A stretch of 64,000 bases of DNA, taken from NCBI GenBank assembly GCA_003024175.1, contig MDYQ01000077.1:1-64000 (forward strand), written 5' to 3'. This document shows, one piece after another, positions 20,309 to 30,642 of this stretch. The DNA comes from Planoprotostelium fungivorum (taxonomy: Eukaryota > Evosea > Variosea > Cavosteliida > Cavosteliaceae). The notes below the pieces were generated by a model. It did not search any database, was not told the DNA's origin, and saw only the letters and a program-made list of their open reading frames with translations. The position numbers and the translations under genes were made by a program. The number at the start of each line of letters is the position of its first letter. The stretch's first letter is position 1.

Positions 20309-22292
20309 ATGAGCGGACGTCCACTACCTCCTCCAAACAATTACTACAACGGAAGTAATGGAAGGCCGTCTCACTCTTCTTCATCTCATAACCCTCCCCA
20401 TAATGAGCCTTCCTCTATAAGCGATAGATGGGGAGCTAGAAGCGTGGAATGTTTCGAAAAATTAGACCAGGTTGGAGAGGGAACATATGGGTGTGTTTCC
20501 AAACACAGTGGACAAATCACTGACCATCACAAAGAAAAGTGTACAAAGCAAGGAACAAACTGACGAGAGAAATCGTTGCATTGAAGAAGGTCCGCATGGA
20601 CAACGAAAAAGAGGGGGTGAGATATGAAAAATCTGATCTTCGTATCTGAAGGATATCAGTTTCCCATCACGGCCATACGTGAGATCAAAATTTTAAAACA
20701 ATTACAAGACGATACCATTGTCAAGCTGAAAGAGATCGTCACGTCAGGTATGTGTTAAAAGTATTTATTCTATTTTATTTATTTAGTCCTCAGACGAGGA
20801 AGGAAAACAGAGTATATACATGGTCTTCGAATACATGGACCACGATCTCACGGGGTTAATGATGAGCGATATCTGGAATCCAACCGTCCCTGAGATCAAA
20901 TGTTACATGAAGCAACTATTGACGGGCCTCCACTATGTTCACAAGAACGGAGTCCTCCATCGTGATATCAAAGGTGATCCAATGCATGGCGATCGACCAT
21001 CCAACATTTCCATCAGGTTCCAACTTGTTGATCAACAACTGTGGGCAGCTCAAATTGGCCGATTTCGGTCTCGCCAGACCCTTCACCGAACAGCAGGGTA
21101 ACTACACCAACCGCGTCATCACTCTCTGGTACAGACCACCCGAACTACTTCTGGGAGCAGTACAATACGGCCCAGCCATAGACATGTGGTCAGCTGGGTG
21201 AGCAACCATTCCACCTTCATCCATCACATTCATCATGCGATCATCATCATCATCTCATCGCGAATCCATACTCCTATATCCCCGTGAAGACATGACATCA
21301 TCGTAAAAAAGATAAAATTCGATCGACTCATCCTTTCAGTTGCATTCTAGCCGAATTCCTCGAACGTAAAGCCATATTCCCCGGCAAGACAGAATTAGAC
21401 CAACTGAGTCACATCTTCAAGCTGTGCGGCTCACCCACGGAAGAAGAGTGGCCGGACTCTTCTAAACTTCCCTACTTCTCTCTCATGGAGTTTCCAAAGG
21501 GCGTCAAGAGATGCCTCAGAGAAAAGTTCAAGCAGTGAGATCTGAATCGTTTCGTATGAATCGTCGACTGACGTACGAAGCTGGCCGCCCGATGCATTGG
21601 ACCTGGTGGATAAGCTACTGACTTTGGATCCAAAGAAGAGAATCACAGCTTCTGAGGCGTTGGACAGCGACTATTTTTGGAAGGAGCCTGCACCCTGCCT
21701 CCCCTCCCAGTGAGCTCTCCGTCCCAATTTCCACCTTTAAAATCATCCCACCCCTTTTATTTCGATTGATTTGGGACAGGATCCCTCCCTTCCAGACTTC
21801 AAACCACGAGTTCGAAGCGAAGAAACGCAGACAGGCCGCAGGAAACGATTCAAAGAGGCAGAAGGGTACCGGTGGCCAGCCTCAGCATCCACCCAACAAT
21901 TATCCCAACCAGCAGCATCACAATCCACACAGCTCTCACAACTCGAAACGGTCATACGATAACATGTCCTCCGCTCCTCCTTACAGAGGTGGTCCTCCCC
22001 CGGTGACCTTTTATTCTATTTTATTCACCATCTACAACGGTGTAGATCGGAGATATCTCACATCGTTCGTCTACAACATTGTAGATTGACGGATATTCTG
22101 CAGCCACCCAATCGAGGCAGCGGGCACAATGTACAGAGTCATCACGGACATCACTCTCAGCCTCCACGGGGAGGTCAGCCTGCACCTTCTCTCTATCCTC
22201 CTCCCAACAACAGGAGCGGTCACCATCCTCCTTATCCCAACGGGCCTCCACCCTCCAACTTGCCCAGGGGAGGGCAGGGAACGAGGAGGTAG
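20309..22292 (+). CDS. CDK9/CDK12-like transcriptional kinase
   Basis: Ser-rich N-terminus, then the kinase domain: [27 protein letters not shown], the cyclin-binding helix [28 protein letters not shown] and the T-loop [25 protein letters not shown] and the HRDIKGSN loop point to the CDK9/CDK12/CDK13 (CRK7) group, which phosphorylates the Pol II C-terminal domain. A tail ([12 protein letters not shown]) matches the KKRRQ segment after CDK9/12 kinase domains. The last exon is Gly/Pro-rich ([16 protein letters not shown]). Introns split the glycine loop, PITAIRE, HRDIK and the tail. The last intron (about 22003-22089) holds two CTACAAC palindromes. The cyclin T/K partner is not in the window. 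Confidence 0.85.
22030..22086. repeat. Two CTACAAC palindromes in one CDK intron
   Basis: ATCTACAACGGTGTAGAT (22030-22047) and GTCTACAACATTGTAGAT (22069-22086) are near-perfect 18-bp palindromes of the same family, 21 bp apart in the final intron. The second sits just before the acceptor. Confidence 0.8.
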
Positions 22293-22462
22293 AGAGGAGT
22301 TTGAAATAAAAGAGTTTCGTGAGGGTTTTATTATTTTTTGTGTCTTTTCGTCGATGAAGAGAGTTTTTTTTCGATGGAATTGTGAATTTTTGTTGAATTT
22401 TGTTGAATTTGTAAAAAAGAGGGAAAAGAGGAGAAAAAAAGGACAAATTCGGGGAGTAAGAA

Positions 22463-24080
22463 ATGAGCTCATCTACAAATAATCCCGAAAACAGGGCAGT
22501 TACTCATTCCGTCAACATCGAGAACCATGAGTGTGAGTAACGGCTTTAAGACACTGAAAACGAGTGCATGTTTACCCTGTTCCAGATATCCACTCGAAAA
22601 CCGGATGGAGATCCAAAGATACAAGGTACACCATTTGTGACAAAGACATACATGCTGGTCAGCGACCCTGCCAACCAAGAGACAGTCGTCTGGTCTGATC
22701 GTGGAGACTCGTGAGATTCCCCGAGCGGTGTATCATCATCTTACGACAACATCCAGTTTCATCGTCAAGAGACCCGTCGAATTCTCTGCAGAGATTCTTC
22801 CAAAATACTTCAAACACAACAACTTCTGTTCATTCATCCGACAACTCAATACTTACGGATTCACCAAGCTCGATTCGAAACTGTGGGAGTTTCAACACGA
22901 GTTCTTCAATCAAACGCAGCCACAATTATTGAAGAACATATCACGGAGGAAATCGAAGAAGAGAGATCAAGAGCGTGGAGGATTAGATCCTGATTCAGAG
23001 GAGGTAATCATCAGATTTTGAACGAGTCACTCTCTCCACCTTCACTCGATCGGTTCTGTCATCTCCATTCATATCATCGTGTTCCACCCTCTTAACTCTT
23101 TTTCTCTTTTTTCTCACACTCCTCAGTTGGAGTCCGTCTTGAAACATTACCACGAGTCACAGAAGACGAACGACGGTAAAGACAACAACTATAATGAGCC
23201 ACCCCAGCTCGCTCCTCCACCTCCTCAAATGACTTCTATTCTGGCCCCACAGCAAGACTGGTCCAGTATGCTTTTGGGCATGAATTCCACTCCTGATTTC
23301 CTGGAAAAAGAGGAATCTGATGCAGATGTCATCTTCCGATCGCAGATGGGCGATCAGAAGAGGAACCGAGGAGGAAGAGACGGCACGCTCAATTCTTACG
23401 GAGTGAGACCTCTTGATCATGCATCATGACATCCCAATCATCATCGATCGTCTCCGCAACCACTCATCATCTCCAACGTCCATCCTCGATCCCACTTTCA
23501 CTCTCTATCTCATAGATCCAACACGTCTCGTCCATCACCATCATCATCATCACATCTGACACCGATCACAGAGCGTCGATTCAGATCTTGGCTTCGCCCA
23601 AGTCCTTCTCAGCCCGAAATCAGCCCTCAGCTCTTCACCGGTCCACACACCCAGCTCCTCCTTCGAATACGATTCCACTCCCATCAGCAACGTCGGCCCT
23701 TACACCCCATCAGACAGTGCAGTCGTCGGATTACAAGCTGAAATCAAGAAGCTGTCCGACAAGCACAGCCAGACTCAAGGTGAGACATTTTTCCCGCCAA
23801 AAATTTCCCGCCAAATCGAGACTGAAACGTACGCAGAGACGATCTTGAAGATTCTCCACGAGATGATGGAGTCGAGGAGGGAGCAGTCCAACCTGGAGAA
23901 GAAGGTGAGAAATTTCTGGCGAGTTGTAGATTGACGTAACGTCAGGTGGCTCAGTTGAGTGAAGATCTATTGAGATTGCAGACGAACAACGGGAGACAGA
24001 GGAACTCGATGAACAACGACCTCTTCATGAACGTGAGCACGTCTGAAGACCATGTGACGCTGATGATTGACGACGAGTAG
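22463..24080 (+). CDS. Heat-shock factor-type transcription factor
   Basis: HSF proteins bind nGAAn heat-shock elements as trimers. ATG 22463 opens a short exon, which joins (GTGAGTAACGG...GATGGAG intron) to [51 protein letters not shown] and [18 protein letters not shown]. This is the complete winged-helix HSF DNA-binding domain. A basic stretch ([11 protein letters not shown]) follows. Downstream exons are Gln/Pro/Ser-rich, with a late heptad region ([16 protein letters not shown] and [15 protein letters not shown]) that could be the trimerisation coil. The C-terminus is acidic ([11 protein letters not shown]). One intron (about 23781-23836) carries two TTCCCGCC boxes and the last (about 23905-23945) carries GTTGTAGA. 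Confidence 0.9.
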
Positions 24081-24142
24081 ATGTTGTCACCTTTTGACGG
24101 AGGTCTGTGAAAAAGAGAAAGAGAATAAATAGAATAGAAGAG

Positions 24143-24172
24143 ATGATGTGCATGATGTGCATGATGTGCATG
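24143..24172. repeat. Short tandem repeat ATGATGTGC
   Basis: Three 10-bp direct units (ATGATGTGC plus spacer base) in the 3' spacer between HSF and the convergent protease gene. No other feature is visible in 24081-24405. Confidence 0.6.
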
Positions 24173-24405
24173 TGGTTGTGATCGAGCGCACCTCTTCATC
24201 GCGTGAGATCCAACTCAACAAGTCTAAAGTTTTCGTCGATTCGATTGTGGTAACATTGCTCAGATGTGCATAACAAAACGGATCTGGTTCTAATAACATG
24301 TACAACTACCGGTGGAGTATCACTCCAGCAATTCGAAGACTAAGAAGTTCTAACAGATCAAGTCATAGGTTATGATTGTTGTGTATTAGCGTCGTTGTTG
24401 CCCCG

Positions 24406-25660
24406 TTACATATCAGACTTGCATCCGACGGCCGTGTCGAGCACGTTGGCAACACCGATACTATTCTTTCCCTTCACGATGCGGAAGAACCCATCCTCTC
24501 CCCATTTGGGTCCCCACGAGTTCCTAACGTGCGTCAGATCGTCATCATCCCGATCGTCTCTGTCTCACTTGACGACCCAGCACTGAGCGGCTTTACCATC
24601 ACAGTCGTTGATGAGAGCCACGACAGTGACCGCATGGTTGTGGATGACAGAAGTAGGAGCATCGACGACACCTCCCGCGTAGCGCTGGAGGGTAGAGGCG
24701 TCGAGGGCAACGGAGACGACACCAGTCTGGAGCATGCGCTCGAGATCGTCTTCACCTTTTCCAGAGATTCTCTGTCCGACGTGAGCGGTCTTATTGGTCG
24801 AATGGCATGAGCCATCGTGTGCCTGGTATGGATAATCTGATGGAATCAGATCACATTCGAGATGAGATGAGGTGTTTGATGGAGGTGATTACCTCTCTCG
24901 AACGATTGACCCTGTTTCTGTGCGAAGTCGAGGGCAGTGGCGGGCCAGCCACCACCGGGGGAGCACCTCTTCGTGTGGAGACAGTCTTGAAACTGCTGCT
25001 CGGACATGTCGGGCACCGATCCGGTCGCGATGGCCACGCAGGTCTCGATCTGCACATGACTTCAATACTTTTTTTCCTCTCACGAGATGTGAGAGACTCA
25101 CCACGGCGGAGGCAGTGAATGTCCAGCATGAGCCGCACTGCTTCTGATCCTTCACGGATCCAACTTTACCTTTAGCCCTCCAGTCGACGAGACCTCTCTT
25201 GACCTTCTGTCCCTGATAGAAGATGGAGGCAGGGATGGAGTTGCCTGTGTTGTTTGGAGGAGGTCCGGGGGCCAGACCAAGTCTCTTCAAAAACTCTTCG
25301 GAAGCCTGGTCAGCGAACTGTTTCGAAGGTGAGGATGTGAGAGAGTGGCTTGCATGTTACCTCGTTCAACTCTTCCCTCCAGCCAACGCTGCCAGTCTTG
25401 TACTGCAAAGTTTGAGTCGACCGTGGAGAGATGCGAGTGTTTCAGATATGATATCGATGATGATGATGCACCTTCAAGTTGTGCATGATCTGATGAGCTC
25501 TATGCTTGGCGTAGATGGAAAGACGCTTGGCGTACTCGACTGGGTTGTCGTAGTACTTTCCATACTTCTTCAGGTGGTCTCTGAAATGGCTCTTGGTCTC
25601 TTCATCGTTGTAAGCGGAAGAGAGGGTCAGTCCGATCAGGAAGAGAGCAAACCAGCGCAT
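24406..25660 (-). CDS. Papain-family (C1A) cysteine protease
   Basis: Secreted or lysosomal endopeptidase. A clear signal peptide (MRWFALFLIGLTLSSA) starts at ATG 25660, followed by an I29-type inhibitor prodomain (HLKKYGKYYDNPVEYAKRL). The mature enzyme begins near GLVDWRAKGKVGSVKDQ. Active-site Cys is in QCGSCWTF with the oxyanion Gln before it, His in IHNHAVTVVAL and Asn in KNSWGPKWGEDGF, so all catalytic residues are present. At least four short introns interrupt it, the last just before NSWG. The enzyme ends GCKSDM at a TAA (24406-24408). The usual pattern of signal peptide, propeptide and catalytic domain suggests an active lysosomal or digestive protease. Confidence 0.9.
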
Positions 25661-26108
25661 GGCCGATTGTTAAAGAATGATAAGCTGGGCGAGCTGGAGG
25701 TGAGGCGGAAGGTTCTGACATAACTGGCATTCTTTCGTGTCCTAAACGAGCAGCTTTATTGTCCATCGGAATAAAGTTGTGCCGGTGTCAGAGTTTAACC
25801 GGGAAATTCTTGTCGTACCATGCCACGTCAGGTGTCGAGATTTTCGCGTTAGAATTAGAACTTTTGGCGTCACTCAAGGAGTGCAAAATGGGTCGAAGAG
25901 GAATAGTGATTGGCTGGTGGTTCGCAGTACAGACATCCCAGATCGAGAGCTCTCGATCGTGAGGTTTGTAACATGCGTCTATGTGATCATGTCATTGCAT
26001 GATCGAAGGTTATGCCTTTCGGCTGTGTCTTCAAGCTCGTTTAGATGGATAGGTCCAGCATCTAAAGATGGATGTCTTGGTGCACATTTCATGGTTGCAA
26101 TGAACAAC
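25661..26108. other. Promoter spacer, nothing recognised
   Basis: Upstream of the protease gene and downstream of the unknown gene at 26109-26675. The long plus-strand frame crossing it (25779-26585) is antisense to that neighbour and has no domain features. Confidence 0.4.
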
Positions 26109-26675
26109 TTAATCCGTCGTCTGTTTTATGTTGGGTATGGCATCATGAATGACCGCCAACAGTGCCGTGTTGGTCGAATGAGATGTGATGATGTGTCCCA
26201 CGAGCTCATTGAGATCCTCTTCCTTGTTACATTCTTTAGACATCTGATCGGCGAGACGCAGCCAGTGAGTGATTCGCTTGTAATCGATTGTCGTCGCTCC
26301 TTGCAGTATCTCTGTGACTCTATCTATACAAACTCGCATCACCTGACAACACCACGTGAGAATGATATGGAGATCACATCGTTCACCCTCTCGGGCGAAC
26401 TCTTCTTGATACTCTCTATCGATCGAGAACGAATCATGGGTTCTGATTGGGGTGATTTGGCCGTATCTTTTGGTTTCTTGGCCGTGATGGACGGAGATCG
26501 ATCTTGTGAATCATCTCGCGGTGACACAGCTTCAGGTGTGGCCTTTCCATCTCCATCTTCTGCTCGTTTCCGCTTGAGGTCCTGAACATGAAATGTGAGC
26601 CGATGAAAAGACTTCTAATAGACAACGACCCCTATTCACCTTGCTTGGAGAAGAGGGTGTCGACAGCTGGCTCAT
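26109..26675 (-). CDS. Uncharacterised nuclear-like protein
   Basis: Exons read MSQLSTPSSPSK, a basic/acidic segment (DLKRKRAEDGDGKATPEA) with a possible nuclear localisation signal, a Ser/Arg/Lys-rich stretch (PSITAKKPKDTAKSPQ), then, after a GTGAACG...TTGTCAG intron, a helical C-terminus. That part reads VCIDRVTEILQGATTIDY, then ITHWLRLADQMSKECN and LVGHIITSHSTNTALLAVIH, ending at a TAA at 26109. No known domain is recognised. The start is uncertain. The same region can be read in another frame (EEFGETTELWQTSSSFF), which would place the start in an exon upstream of 26735, beyond an intron carrying GGCGGGAAA. Confidence 0.45.
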
Positions 26676-27081
26676 TTTTGAAAAATGAAGATGATGTCTG
26701 CCAGAGTTCCGTTGTTTCGCCGAATTCTTCCTGGAAAACGTTTCCCGCCGAAATTCTACAAACGGCCCGTCAGACAGAGTGATGGGCCCATGACGGTAGC
26801 TCGAGTTCGTGAACAGTCTGATTGGTCTGAGAAGTATATGGGACCATGAGAGGATATGGACATCGAGACTCTTCGTCTCTTATTCATTGATCGACTTGGA
26901 ATCACTTTCTTTAGATCATCCGTCATCTGGAATGCTTATTGCCGATGATATCAAAATCCACAACGGAGATCTCATTGCGATCATCACACCGGAGAGGGAC
27001 GTGCATCCATGAGTTGTACGATGCAGAAGCTCGGGTCCGTAGATCTCATCGTGATCGGAGAGGTACATGTGGGTTGGATGT

Positions 27082-27124
27082 GATGAAGACTATAACGTTC
27101 CACGGAGCTTTTATAGTCTTCATC
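27082..27124. repeat. Perfect 14-bp stem hairpin
   Basis: GATGAAGACTATAA (27082-27095) pairs exactly with TTATAGTCTTCATC (27111-27124) around a 15-base loop. It lies in the spacer between the ankyrin gene 3' end and the unknown gene's 5' side. The remainder of 26676-27314 holds only short frames I cannot support. Confidence 0.8.
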
Positions 27125-27314
27125 TGTTGATGATTGAATCCCTCATCGGCCAGCGGTAGCGACACGTTATCGTCGATCCTCGTTTGTCGTGAAAGCTTCG
27201 TTGTCTCTTGCTGATGGACGGAACAAACGTATTGGTCGATGTTGACCAAGTGCCTTCTCGACACGTAGCTGTCTCGTATCGACAGACGAGACAAGAGTGA
27301 CCGCGTGATCCATA

Positions 27315-28876
27315 TCACCCCTGGGTAACGGAACGCTTAACAATACCACATGGAACCACACGAGGATCTGTCAAGAGCAGACGCACCGTCTTCTTGTGTC
27401 CTCTCTCAGCGGCCATTCTGACGGCCTCGTTGTTGTTCGCTGATGGATCCACGAGTGGGTGAGACAATAGCGACCGTACAGTTCCGATGTGTCCACCTGC
27501 CGATGCCTTTCTGATGGCCCAATTGTCCATAGAAGATGGATCGACTCGATGATGAGACAAGAGCAGACGCACCACCCCGACTCTTCCTTTCGCCGACGAG
27601 GTTCTGATCGCCTCGTTGTCCTTTACCGTGGGGTCCACTCTTGCATCGGCCAAGAGGAGACACACGAAGCTGAGATCACCGATCTTGCACGCTCGCAGGA
27701 GAGCTCTGTTGTCGTCCGTTGATGGATCGACTCCCGGATGGTTCAAAAGCATCTCTAGTATGGGGAGGCGTCGGTAGATGGGTGCCCTCACGTAAGCGTC
27801 TGCTGCTGACCGATCCACACGATCGTCGGCCAGGAGCAATTGTATGACTCTGATGTGACCGCGGGCACATGCATCTCTGAGTGCCTTGTTGTTCTGCGCC
27901 GACGGATTCACGAGAGGATGAGAAAGAAACAGCGTACGATCTCGGTGTGACCGCGGTAGGATGCATTCTGGATGGCCTCGTCGTCCACAGCAGACGGATC
28001 GACACGAGCAGCGGACAAGAGTAGTTGTACTAACTTGGTATAACCAAAGAGAGATGCTCTTCGTATGGAGTGGTTGTGTGCAGCGGATGGATCTACACGA
28101 GCATCGGTCAAGAGTAGTTGTACTAACTTGGTATAACCAAAGAGAGATGCTCTTCGTATGGAGTGGTTTTTGTGACCATGGTGGGATGCCATATAGATGG
28201 CATGATTGTTCTTCGCAGCCGGATACACACGAGTATCGAACAAGAGCAGCCGCACGACCTCGATGTGACCGTGGCGGGATGCTTCACGGATGGCCTCGTT
28301 GTCGTTGGCTGATGGATCCACACGAGGATCATCCAATAGCAGCCGCGTGATCCTGTAGACACCCCTCCGAGACGCTTCCGTGATGCAGATGTTGTTATCC
28401 ACCGAGAGATCCACCCTAGCGTCAGCCAAGAGCTCTTTCACCAGGTCATGGTCCCTGTTCCAGATGCACGTCGTGAGGATGCGATGGTCGTCGGCGGCTG
28501 GGTCGACGTGTGGATGCTTCAGGAGGGTCCGGATGATCTCTACGTCTTCTGATTTGAGCTTGCTCTTGTGATCGAATATCGTGAAGGGATCGCCTTTCAG
28601 ATGAACTTGTATGTCTACGAGGTATCGAACGGTGTCGACTGATCTTCTCTCCAGGGCTGCCAACAGATCGTCGTAATTCAGCCAGTCAGCTGAGGTGTCC
28701 ACTGACAGGATCAGATGAAACAGAGGACGGGCCAGCTCACCCATCTCTTTCCACATCTTACATGTTCTACGAAATCTAGCAATTGCTATCCTCCTTCCGC
28801 TGTTTCCTTCTCCTCTGATCAGCATCTCTAAGATGATTCTCGTCACATCATGATTCGATAGGACTCCGTTAGTCAT
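27315..28876 (-). CDS. F-box-like/ankyrin-repeat protein, one frame break
   Basis: The N-terminal helices (VTRIILEMLIRGEG...FRRTCKMWKEM) resemble the F-box-like start common in protist ankyrin proteins. About a dozen ankyrin-type repeats of 31 residues follow, with consensus ARVDPSANDNEAI..AS..GH...VRLLL. Repeats two units long are duplicated almost exactly (28021-28113 and 28114 onward, period 93 bp). Near 27911 the frame breaks: after GHTEIVR the sequence reads on as LFLSHPLVNPSAQ only if one base is missing from the DNA. I place the start at ATG 28876. An upstream GTG-initiated extension is less likely. Ankyrin stacks bind proteins, and a Cullin-ligase adaptor role is inference. Confidence 0.65.
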
Positions 28877-29641
28877 CTGCAGAACTTTTGGATATGCCTC
28901 AAGATTGTTCTGCACCGACGTTGTTCGATGCTATCTATACCGTCCCTCTTAGTCTAACAAAAATAATTCGATAAACAACCCGGAACTGATCACATCACAA
29001 CAGAAGAGATCTTCAGTTTTGTAACATCAAAATAGAGAAAGTGACGGAGAGAAAAGGATACGAAGAGGTGAAAGCTCTCCAAACGAAGAGAATGCGATCT
29101 CGAAGAGGTGAGAGTCCCTGGTTGAACGAAGATCGATCAATACATCACACGCATCGAGATCACGGTTTTTGTTGTCATTTGTTCGTTGCATCCACATCTT
29201 TTATGCCATAATGACTGTTACGGAGTTGTATAGATGTAAAGATGTACCACTTTGATGATGATGCAGAGACTAGTGTGGCGAAGAGAAGGCGTGAACAGAT
29301 TGTGTGCTGGGTATACCAAAGCTCATCGTCCGGTTGGCGTTGATAGTCCTTCATGGGATATCTGTGGGACCGACATAATTACCGTTTCCTTCTATGCGAT
29401 TGGTGATGAGATAGATTACCACACGTGAAGACTGTAACCCGTAATGTCTCTTCCCCTCTCACTCTGTGGAACACACAACCGATTGTACTTGGATTCGATC
29501 AACTCTGTTGTCAGTGTTCTGCACATTGACAGTCAGCTCGTTAACGTCTCTACAAAGGTGAAATGGAGATGAACGAGAAGACGATGACTATTTTATGTAC
29601 GGACGACAACAAATGCATCATCCTCCTAGACATCGCTGCGG
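28877..29641. other. Spacer with no supported gene
   Basis: Between the ankyrin gene start and the 3' end of the F-box-like copy. AT-rich patches and short frames only. I see no exon with matching splice signals and no repeat. Confidence 0.4.
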
Positions 29642-30303
29642 TTACGTTTCTTTGCCCTCCATCCTGGACCTCTGGAGGTGCTCCATCCAATCGCGTAGAA
29701 TCTTCTCTCGTTCCACTCTCGTGTCTCCAAAACGGCAAGAGGCACCTCCTTTATGAGATTGCCGGTCGGGCGCACTTCTCAGTATAGAAGTCGCCTCATT
29801 TGATGCTGCGACTCCAAATGCGTCGAAGTTACTTGATTTGCTCCTCTTCACCACCACCCTCTCGTCGGCTACAAGAAGGCCCAGCATCTCTATGTTGCCC
29901 TTCCAGCTGGCGAACATCAAGCCCTCTTGGACTTGTATCTCTGGACGAGTCATAAAGAACTTGAAGGCGGGCAAGTTGTTGTTGAGCACAGCGTCGACAA
30001 AGTGAACTGTCTCGAAGCTGTACATTTTGTCGGCCACTTGTCTGAGACGTCGTGAAGACAGTCTGACAGCTTTCCAGGCTCGCAGCTTGTCCACAGACTC
30101 TACAGATTGCTTCTGCTCCTCTCTCTGCCTCTCTCCATTCTAAGAAGGAGCTCCTCTCGTGCGAGGCGTATGGATTCGTACTCTATCCCGCATTGGCAAT
30201 GGGCAGGATAGATGGGGTATACTCTGTTGGGGTCGAATTGGAAGAGAAACTGCAAGATGAGATCTTGGATATCATGCGACTCCAGGATCTTGTGTGTGCT
30301 CAT
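29642..30303 (-). pseudogene. F-box-like protein, frameshifted copy A
   Basis: Close paralogue of the intact gene at 55951-56610. It starts at ATG 30303 (MSTHKILESHDIQDLILQFL), with the shared CQCGIEYESIRLA segment. Near 30115-30140, after LLRMERG, one base is missing relative to copy B, so the rest (LRAWKAVRLSSRRLRQVADK onward) lies in another frame. The second half is otherwise intact, ending RSRMEGKET. An F-box-like helix pair precedes an ankyrin-like unit (NNNLPAFKFFMTRPE). The similarity continues into the upstream flank. Either a pseudogene or an assembly error. Confidence 0.65.
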
Positions 30304-30642
30304 TCTTCTCCGAGTTTGGCTGTATATGGTCTGTAAAAATGGTTGAGCGAGAGAGTTTGACCTTGTGTTCGCTTCGCGTCGCGACGCGATGTTGCAACAC
30401 TTTTCGATTAGAATCCATTTTACAACGAGATATGAATTATTCAGATTATATGATCTGCTGTTTGTCTCCTCTGTCGTTCTTGTATTGAGATCTTCTTGTG
30501 TGGGACACGACGAGAAACAACCTCTATTTAGCTCGACGTAGTATCTACATTTACATTTTCGGATCGCAGACGTACTTATATTGCCTGAATTCTGCGGTGT
30601 GAATTGCAGCTGTCTCCAAACTCCCACACCAAACCGACAAAG

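Noticed and set aside
25779-26585. Long plus-strand open frame of 268 codons
   Set aside because: It is antisense to the spliced minus-strand gene at 26109-26675, has no domain or signal features, and its composition looks like reverse-strand shadow.
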